A DNA stretch of 11,599 bases, taken from positions 1 to 11,599 of the forward strand of contig CAZLUP010000093.1 of the NCBI GenBank assembly GCA_964562685.1. The letters run 5' to 3'. The notes under the pieces are model-generated. The model had not been told where the DNA came from. It made no database searches and worked only from the letters and a program-made list of their open reading frames with translations. The first letter of the stretch is position 1. The number at the start of each line of letters is the position of its first letter. The DNA comes from Stanieria sp964562685 (lineage in GTDB: Bacteria; Cyanobacteriota; Cyanobacteriia; Cyanobacteriales; Xenococcaceae). Positions 7,034-11,599 of this stretch are shown piece by piece. The position numbers were made by a program, and so were the translations under genes.

Positions 7034-7121
7034 TGAAATATACCAATAGGATTGATTTATACCCCTGTAATTAAAATCTACAGATCTGCTTGATCGATTA
7101 AACCTAAGACACAGATAGTTG

Positions 7122-7319
7122 CTAACCATCTTGAGCATTTAGGTTTTTGGGTTTACTCGCTAAAATTTCGGCAATAACAGCCTTAGCATCTTCTAATGCT
7201 AGACAAGTATGTTGGTTTTTGTAGGCAATTTTAAACCGATCGCATAAATGAAATACTTTCTCTACAGAGAGATGATATTCTGCTGCTATGTCCGCAATTG
7301 ATAAGTCTGCAAAACCCAT
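7122..7319 (-). CDS. Small IF2_N-like helix-turn-helix protein
   Basis: A 65-residue soluble protein. The core runs from about residue 6 to 53 and predicts three to four helices: LSIADIAAEYHLSVEKVF, then LCDRFKIAYKNQHTCLA, then LEDAKAVIAEIL. This layout resembles the IF2_N/MerR-like winged helix found at the N-terminus of bacterial translation initiation factor IF-2. Short free-standing cyanobacterial proteins of this type are often labelled as IF-2, although they lack the GTPase and cannot be the factor itself. A role in RNA or ribosome binding is only an inference. It starts with ATG without a clear ribosome binding site. It lies 128 bases after cobA and 145 bases before psbV, all on the minus strand. 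Confidence 0.75.
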   Translation of the reverse strand: MGFADLSIADIAAEYHLSVEKVFHLCDRFKIAYKNQHTCLALEDAKAVIAEILASKPKNLNAQDG

Positions 7320-7348
7320 ATTAATGATTGTGATCTGTTGAATAATTA

Positions 7349-7362
7349 GGATTAATTAATCC
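7349..7362. promoter_or_regulatory. Perfect 14-base palindrome upstream of the IF2_N-like gene
   Basis: GGATTAATTAATCC is a perfect palindrome centred about 36 bases upstream of the ATG at 7319. Its position would suit an operator or a leader element for the small gene and perhaps psbV. No matching transcription factor site is known to me. Confidence 0.35.
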
Positions 7363-7392
7363 ATCATCATAAATATCATGCCATTCAACCGA

Positions 7393-7412
7393 CCCAATTG
7401 CAGAAAATTGGG
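7393..7412. repeat. Hairpin-forming inverted repeat in the cobA downstream spacer
   Basis: CCCAATT (7393-7399) and AATTGGG (7406-7412) make a perfect 7 bp stem with a 6-base loop, 36 bases past the cobA stop. On the minus strand no U tract follows, so it does not look like a complete intrinsic terminator for cobA. It could be a partial terminator or an RNA-processing hairpin between cobA and the next gene. Confidence 0.45.
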
Positions 7413-7447
7413 AAATTAAATCTTTTTGTTAAATTTAGTTGGGGCGA

Positions 7448-8245
7448 TTAAATTTCTTTGACTGTCTGATTTCCAGCAGGAACACTGATAGCTAATTCTA
7501 AGTGGAGATTCACTACTTTGCCAATCACTGCGATCGCGGGAGCTTCAAATCCTGTCTCTGTAACTTGATCGACAATTGTGGCTAGAGTCCCAATCAATTC
7601 TTCTTGTTCTGGTCGAGTTCCCCACCGAATTAAAGCGATTGGCGTTTGCAGCGACAATCCTCCTGCTAATAACTCAAGAATAATATTACTCAGGTTGTGA
7701 ACTCCCATATAAATTACAATGGTTTCCGAAGCTTCAGCGATCGCTTGCCAGTTAACTTGCGGGCGATATTTTCCTGCCATTTCATGTCCTGTCACAAAAG
7801 TTACCGAAGAACTATACCCCCGATGAGTTACAGGAATACCTGCATAGGCAGGAGCAGCAATACCTGCTGTAATACCTGGTACTACTTCTACGGGTACTCC
7901 AGCTTGAATTAAATCTGCCATTTCTTCACCACCGCGTCCAAAAACAAATGGATCTCCGCCTTTTAGTCGAACAACGATCGCATATTCTTGTGCTTTGGTA
8001 ATGAGAAGCTGAGTTGTTTCTGCTTGTAGTTTAGAATGACGACCCCGCCGTTTACCTGCATCGATTTTTTCAGCTTTGGGGTTAACCATTGCCAAAATTG
8101 CAGGACTAACTAATGCATCATAAATGACTACTTCTGCATTTTCCAGCAGAGTTTTGCCTTTAATCGTCATTAAACCAGGATCGCCTGGTCCAGCACCGAC
8201 AAGATAGACTTTACCTAGATAGGATTGTAGCTGTGGTTGATTCAT
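7448..8245 (-). CDS. cobA: Uroporphyrinogen-III C-methyltransferase
   Basis: This enzyme transfers two methyl groups from S-adenosylmethionine to uroporphyrinogen III, giving precorrin-2, the branch point to siroheme and cobalamin. The 265 residues form a single-domain SUMT with no CysG-type dehydrogenase/chelatase module. Motifs are VGAGPGDPGL (16-25), RLKGGDPFVFGRGGEE (93-108), the PGITAG loop (123-128), THRG (140-143) and the SAM-binding YMGV region (179-182). The ATG overlaps the stop of the upstream sirB gene in an ATGA arrangement, so the two are translationally coupled. Because this protein lacks a dehydrogenase, precorrin-2 oxidation must be supplied by a gene elsewhere. Two HIP1 sites lie within it. 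A family alternative such as CobI/CbiL is disfavoured by the motif set. Confidence 0.95.
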   Translation of the reverse strand: MNQPQLQSYLGKVYLVGAGPGDPGLMTIKGKTLLENAEVVIYDALVSPAILAMVNPKAEKIDAGKRRGRHSKLQAETTQLLITKAQEYAIVVRLKGGDPFVFGRGGEEMADLIQAGVPVEVVPGITAGIAAPAYAGIPVTHRGYSSSVTFVTGHEMAGKYRPQVNWQAIAEASETIVIYMGVHNLSNIILELLAGGLSLQTPIALIRWGTRPEQEELIGTLATIVDQVTETGFEAPAIAVIGKVVNLHLELAISVPAGNQTVKEI

Positions 8246-9111
8246 TGTACCGCTCCTTCCAGGATTAAATTAGCTAGTTCTACGGTCGCTCCTAAAGGCT
8301 CATCAAGAATTAAATTTACCCCAGGAAAATCTTTTTGTAGTTGCTCTACTTGAGTTGCGATCGCATCAGTAATTTTTCCTGGAAACAAAAAATAGGGTAG
8401 GATGACCAAATTTTGCTTACCCTGTTGAACTAATTGTGTAACACTTTCAGCGAGATTTGGTAAGGGGTCGTCCCCGCTACCCTCGAAGGGCGGGACTTGT
8501 GAACCTCGTGAACCAGACCAATAAGCAGCCGTTGCTTGTAATTGATTTGCCAAGAGTTGACAAGATTGATTGCCTCCTTTCTGACGACTACCATGAGCAA
8601 GCAAAATTTTGCCGTCCTGTGCTTGAGTATTAAATTGGTCAAATTTGTAACGCAACAACTCGAACATTTTGGCATAACTACCGAGATAAGAACATAAGTT
8701 TAAATTGACCTCTTGACCCAAAATCTGTTGAGCTTGATTGACTTGAATAGGTAGATCAACAGTGACATGAATTCCTGGCAACAAAAACAGAGGCAAAAGC
8801 ACTACTTGTCGATAACCTAACCGCTGGGAACGTCGAGCAAAATTAACAATACTTTCAGCCAAAGATAAGGGAGCAAATTCTAAACAAGCATAATCAACGA
8901 GTGGCAATTGAGGTTTTTCTAAAATAACAACTTTTTGCTTCCGTGTTATTACTGAATTAGATACTAAGTATTTTCCTCGATCTAAGATAGCATTAGTAGC
9001 TAATTGCTGACTTAATAAATCAGTGAGTTTAGTCAATGATAAAAGCTGCCGATGGTCGCGACTACCATGAGCTATTAATAAATAAGACCGATGCCAGAAA
9101 ATAGTATTCAA
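8242..9111 (-). CDS. sirB: Sirohydrochlorin chelatase, two-domain CbiX/SirB type (TTG start)
   Basis: This chelatase inserts iron (siroheme) or cobalt (cobalamin) into sirohydrochlorin, the step after cobA and precorrin-2 oxidation. The 289 residues form a tandem duplication. The first half has LLIAHGSRD (His15) and LLPLFLLPGIH (His115). The second half has ILLAHGSRQ (His173) and ILPYFLFPGKI, where the His115 equivalent is missing. The first half therefore probably holds the full active site. The only plausible start is TTG at 9111: a stop codon lies one codon upstream and no in-frame ATG or GTG precedes the conserved block. No ribosome binding site is evident. Residues 200-216 are an abnormal, Gly/Pro/Ser-rich insertion encoded by a GC-rich hairpin segment, between conserved AAYWS and PNLAESV. 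The frame is intact, so the protein is probably still made. The gene overlaps cobA by 4 bases. Confidence 0.92.
   Translation of the reverse strand: MNTIFWHRSYLLIAHGSRDHRQLLSLTKLTDLLSQQLATNAILDRGKYLVSNSVITRKQKVVILEKPQLPLVDYACLEFAPLSLAESIVNFARRSQRLGYRQVVLLPLFLLPGIHVTVDLPIQVNQAQQILGQEVNLNLCSYLGSYAKMFELLRYKFDQFNTQAQDGKILLAHGSRQKGGNQSCQLLANQLQATAAYWSGSRGSQVPPFEGSGDDPLPNLAESVTQLVQQGKQNLVILPYFLFPGKITDAIATQVEQLQKDFPGVNLILDEPLGATVELANLILEGAVQ
8464..8514 (-). repeat. GC-rich palindromic element inserted in frame within sirB
   Basis: This 51-base stretch is 67% GC in an otherwise AT-rich gene. It contains nested inverted repeats: CCCT/AGGG (8480-8483 with 8487-8490) inside TCCCCG/CGGGA (8471-8476 with 8491-8495, one bulged C). 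It also has a 7-base direct repeat GTGAACC at 8499-8505 and 8508-8514. Its length is exactly 17 codons, it contains no stop in the coding frame, and it encodes a segment including SRGSQVPPFEGSGDDP. These are the properties of protein-coding palindromic repeats such as the Rickettsia palindromic element. Membership in a repeat family is inferred from one copy, since no second copy lies in this window. Exact boundaries are uncertain by a few bases. Confidence 0.65.
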
Positions 9112-9144
9112 AAGTTATTTAAATGTGAGGACGAAAAGAGGATC

Positions 9145-9167
9145 ATATCTCAAAAAGTATATCTCAA
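9145..9167. repeat. Paired 9-base direct repeat in the sirB-wzc spacer
   Basis: ATATCTCAA occurs at 9145-9153 and again at 9159-9167, a period of 14 bases. It lies 34 bases upstream of the sirB start and well upstream of wzc, in the divergent promoter region. It could be a regulator site, but the sequence alone cannot show this. Confidence 0.4.
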
Positions 9168-9171
9168 TAAA

Positions 9172-9199
9172 TTTACAGTTTTGTAGCTAATGATATATC
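9172..9199 (+). promoter_or_regulatory. Possible wzc promoter
   Basis: TTTACA (9172-9177) and TATATC (9194-9199) are spaced by 16 bases on the plus strand, about 90 bases upstream of the wzc ATG. The match to the -35/-10 consensus is partial and the region is AT-rich, so chance is a real alternative. If used, the transcript would include the inverted repeat at 9206-9249. Confidence 0.3.
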
Positions 9200-9205
9200 T
9201 TGATT

Positions 9206-9249
9206 TCTTACCGTAAAAATACGAACATAATAAAAAAAATACGGAAGAA
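9206..9249 (+). promoter_or_regulatory. Inverted repeat in the wzc leader
   Basis: TTCTTACCGTA (9206-9216) and TACGGAAGAA (9240-9249) are complementary over 10 pairs with one bulged A, around a 23-base A-rich loop. It lies 40 bases upstream of the wzc start. It could be an RNA stem-loop in the leader or a split operator. The CCGTA/TACGG cores stand out in a spacer that is otherwise almost pure A and T. Confidence 0.45.
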
Positions 9250-9289
9250 AAAATACATAAAATAATCTCAGTAAAACAAACTCATAACT

Positions 9290-11521
9290 ATGACAAATAA
9301 TTATTCAGCCAACAACTCCAATAATTACAATTATCCCTCAGACGCATTATCAGCCTCAAGGGAAGCAATTGATGTAAATATAAGTGGATATTTAATTAAA
9401 TTACGTCGACGCTGGAAATTAGCTCTAGCCGTATTTTTACTTACTACTGGTGTTACTACTACTTTAAGTTTATTTTTACAAAAAACCTATCAAGCTCAAG
9501 GAAAATTACTTTTTAAACAAAACTCTACTGCCTCTTTAACGGGAGTAGGAGAAAACGTAGGGGAATTAAAACCTCTTTTAGTAAATCAAAGTCCTTTAAG
9601 TACTCAAATTGAAGTAATTACTTCTACTCCTGTTTTACAACAAACTATCGATCAACTGAAATTAGAAGACGACGAAGGTAAACCAATTAAACCAAAAGAT
9701 TTTGAAAAAAAATTAAATATCGAACTCGTTGGCGGAAGTGATGTTGTTGAAATTACTTATGCTCATCCCGATCCCAAAGTTGCTGCTGATGTTGTCAATA
9801 CATTAATGAATACATACATCAACGAACAAATTAGAGCTAATCAATCTGAACCAGCTTCTGCGCGTGAATTTATTAATAAACAATTGCCACAAATAGAATC
9901 TCAAGTTAGTCAAGCCGAATCTGAATTACGGAATTTCAAAGAATCAAACCAGGTAGTTAATTTAAACAAAGAAGCAGAAAGCACTGTAGAACAACTGGCT
10001 ACCCTTAATAGTGAAATATCTCAAGTAGCAGCCCAATTACAGGGAACAATGGCTCAATCAGAAGCCTTACAAAGTCAACTTAATTTAAATCTTAATCAAG
10101 CGATCGCTGCCAATCAATTAGGGGCTTCTCCAGTAGTTGATGGTCTATTAAAAGAAATGGCGACGGTAGAATCAGAATTAGCTAAAGAAAGACAACGTTT
10201 CTTAGATAATCATCCCAGTATTAAAAGTTTAGAAGAAAAGAAAGCTTCTCTAAATCAAGAATTACAAGATTTAATTAGTCAAAATGTTGGTCAAGGAGTA
10301 AAAATTTCTGAAGGCTTATTTAACAACGACGGTCTGAAAGAAAATCAATTAGAAAAATTTATTACTTTAGAAATAGATAAAATTAATCAACAAAGACAAC
10401 TATCTTCTTTATATCAAACCCAAAAAAGCTATTTAGAACGCGCTCAAAAACTGCCTAGTCTAGAACAAAAAGAAAAAGATTTAATTCGTAAAGTTAAAGC
10501 AGCACAAACTACTTATGAAACTTTACTTACCAGTTTACAAGAAGTACAACTAGCTGAAAATCAACAAAATGGTAACGCTCAGATTATTGAGTTAGCTAAA
10601 TTACCAGAACAAGGTAGTTCAGGCAGAATGGCGTTCATGCTCGTAGGTATATTACTAGGATTATTGTTATCTAACTTGTCAGTTCTTTTAGTAGAAATGC
10701 AAGACCGCAGCCTGAAAACCGTTGCAGAAATTAAAAACAAATTTGGCTACAATGTCTTGGGTTTAGTTCCAAAACACGCTGCCGAAGATAATCAAGGCAT
10801 TATTGTTCAAAAACTACCCGACTCCTTTGCTAGTGAAGTTTATCGCATGATTCAGGCAAATTTAAAGTTTATGAGTCTGGAGAATTCGCCACAAGTAATT
10901 TTAGTAACTAGTTCTGTACCAGAAGAAGGTAAATCTACGGTTTCGGCGAACTTGGCTGCTGCGATCGCACAATTAGGTAAGCGAGTATTATTAATCGATG
11001 GAGATTTAAGAAAACCTTCTCAACATCATCTTTGGAATTTAGATAATTTTGTTGGTTTGAGAGACGTTATTTCCGCTCAAAAACCTCTTAGTTTAGCTGT
11101 ATCAAAGCCTCTAGAGCAATTAGATTTATTGACGGCAGGAGAGGTTCAATCTAATCCTCTTGCCTTATTAGATTCAGAAGCTATGAGTGAATTAATTAAT
11201 CAATCAAGACACAAATACGATTTAATTTTAATTGATGCACCACCTTTACCAGTAACGGCTGACGTTCTTACTCTAAGCAAATTAGTTGATGGGATAGTGT
11301 TTATTAGTCGACCAGGAGTAGTCGAACACGAAAGTGCAGAACTTGCTCAAGAGGCGTTAGCTAACAGCAAAAAGACAGTTTTAGGCATGGTGATTAATGG
11401 CATCAATTCTAAAGAATTTGACCGTTATTCTTACTACGCTAAATATGCCAAAGGTTATTTTCCCAGTCAAAGTAAGCAAAATAGCGAGGTCAATGGTAAC
11501 CACAGTCAAGCTAGAGTCTAA
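9290..11521 (+). CDS. wzc: Polysaccharide co-polymerase with tyrosine autokinase (Wzc type)
   Basis: An inner-membrane protein that controls polymerisation and export of capsule or extracellular polysaccharide through cycles of tyrosine autophosphorylation. Of 743 residues, an Asn-rich cytoplasmic start (1-35) leads to a Wzz domain with transmembrane segment 1 at about 43-64. A long periplasmic region rich in coiled coil follows (about 195-330 and 370-425), then transmembrane segment 2 at about 446-468. The cytoplasmic BY-kinase has Walker A SSVPEEGKST (541-550), Walker A' LLIDGDLRKP (567-576) and Walker B LILIDAPP (645-652). The C-terminal tyrosine cluster is Tyr713, 715, 716, 719 and 723, the expected autophosphorylation sites. 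Kinase and co-polymerase are fused in one chain, as in proteobacterial Wzc. No phosphatase (Wzb), Wza or glycosyltransferase is adjacent in this window. The ATG at 9290 lacks a clear ribosome binding site. Confidence 0.94.
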   Translation: MTNNYSANNSNNYNYPSDALSASREAIDVNISGYLIKLRRRWKLALAVFLLTTGVTTTLSLFLQKTYQAQGKLLFKQNSTASLTGVGENVGELKPLLVNQSPLSTQIEVITSTPVLQQTIDQLKLEDDEGKPIKPKDFEKKLNIELVGGSDVVEITYAHPDPKVAADVVNTLMNTYINEQIRANQSEPASAREFINKQLPQIESQVSQAESELRNFKESNQVVNLNKEAESTVEQLATLNSEISQVAAQLQGTMAQSEALQSQLNLNLNQAIAANQLGASPVVDGLLKEMATVESELAKERQRFLDNHPSIKSLEEKKASLNQELQDLISQNVGQGVKISEGLFNNDGLKENQLEKFITLEIDKINQQRQLSSLYQTQKSYLERAQKLPSLEQKEKDLIRKVKAAQTTYETLLTSLQEVQLAENQQNGNAQIIELAKLPEQGSSGRMAFMLVGILLGLLLSNLSVLLVEMQDRSLKTVAEIKNKFGYNVLGLVPKHAAEDNQGIIVQKLPDSFASEVYRMIQANLKFMSLENSPQVILVTSSVPEEGKSTVSANLAAAIAQLGKRVLLIDGDLRKPSQHHLWNLDNFVGLRDVISAQKPLSLAVSKPLEQLDLLTAGEVQSNPLALLDSEAMSELINQSRHKYDLILIDAPPLPVTADVLTLSKLVDGIVFISRPGVVEHESAELAQEALANSKKTVLGMVINGINSKEFDRYSYYAKYAKGYFPSQSKQNSEVNGNHSQARV

Positions 11522-11546
11522 CTAAACAAGATAATTATTCTTACTC

Positions 11547-11557
11547 GGCTGGGAGCC
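11547..11557. other. Short hairpin downstream of wzc
   Basis: GGCT (11547-11550) and AGCC (11554-11557) flank a GGG loop 25 bases after the wzc stop, followed by TAAAAAT. The 4 bp stem without a U tract is too weak to call a terminator. Confidence 0.2.
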
Positions 11558-11585
11558 TAAAAATCCATCAAAGTAACTATACATA

Positions 11586-11599
11586 ATGAGGAAAAAAAA
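11586..11599 (+). CDS. Possible start of a further plus-strand gene (cut by the window end)
   Basis: An ATG at 11586 opens a frame reading MRKK to the window edge, 64 bases after the wzc stop and on the same strand. Alternatively the GAGG at 11588-11591 is the ribosome binding site of a start just beyond the edge. Four codons cannot identify a gene, so this only flags that a cotranscribed neighbour may begin here. Confidence 0.2.

Noticed and set aside
6977..7138. N-terminal extension of psbV
   Set aside because: It is polar, unlike any cytochrome c550, overlaps the upstream gene, and precedes an obvious Shine-Dalgarno and signal peptide.
7697..7912. Plus-strand open frame inside cobA
   Set aside because: Antisense shadow with no motif or ribosome binding site.
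8464..8514. Reading the GC-rich segment as an IS remnant or transposon end
   Set aside because: There is no transposase, no target duplication is clear, and the segment is short, symmetrical and in frame, which fits a palindromic repeat element better.
8430..8675. Second minus-strand frame within sirB
   Set aside because: An alternative frame across a conserved chelatase half. Part of it is opened only by the GC-rich insert, and no independent start signal is seen.
9112..9289. Cobalamin riboswitch upstream of the sirB-cobA pair
   Set aside because: No B12-box sequence (GCCACTG type) or suitable multi-helix leader is visible on the minus strand, and the spacer is too AT-rich and short.
1..11599. 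CRISPR arrays, tRNA or rRNA genes, toxin-antitoxin or phage defence modules
   Set aside because: No regularly spaced repeats of CRISPR length, no tRNA-like cloverleaf or CCA end, and all substantial genes have housekeeping or envelope functions.

Overview
The window looks like chromosomal DNA of an AT-rich cyanobacterium. The decisive marker is psbV (cytochrome c550 of photosystem II). Nine HIP1 octamers (GCGATCGC) and short heptanucleotide repeats in an intergenic region agree with this. The low GC content and repeat style would fit a Pleurocapsales/Chroococcales-type genome, but the genus cannot be fixed from this sequence alone. No mobile element, CRISPR array, tRNA or rRNA was seen, and no intergenic gap exceeds 300 bases.

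Layout. From about 230 to 9111 every gene lies on the minus strand. Read in the direction of transcription (right to left), these are: sirB/cbiX (9111-8242) overlapping cobA (8245-7448), a siroheme/corrinoid pair; a 65-residue IF2_N-like protein (7319-7122); psbV (6976-6488), closed by a clear intrinsic terminator; a class III alcohol/formaldehyde dehydrogenase (6302-5193); trhO, a tRNA U34 hydroxylase (4933-4043); and a compact cluster of peptide deformylase (3788-3225), a two-helix membrane protein with a GTG start (3187-2981) and a long AddB-like PD-(D/E)XK nuclease (2968-230). On the plus strand there is one complete gene, a Wzc-type polysaccharide tyrosine autokinase (9290-11521), divergent from sirB. 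There may also be a few codons of a plus-strand gene at the left edge and the first codons of another at the right edge.

How the genes fit together. cobA and sirB act in sequence on the uroporphyrinogen III branch that leads to siroheme (nitrite and sulfite reductases) or cobalamin. psbV supplies the lumenal extrinsic cytochrome that stabilises the oxygen-evolving complex. def, trhO and the IF2_N-like protein touch translation. The Wzc protein would control export of capsule or extracellular polysaccharide. This is mostly housekeeping content, and I see no multi-gene novel system. The most unusual item is a 51-base, GC-rich, hairpin-forming segment that sits in frame inside sirB and adds 17 residues between its conserved blocks. 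It looks like a protein-coding palindromic repeat insertion.
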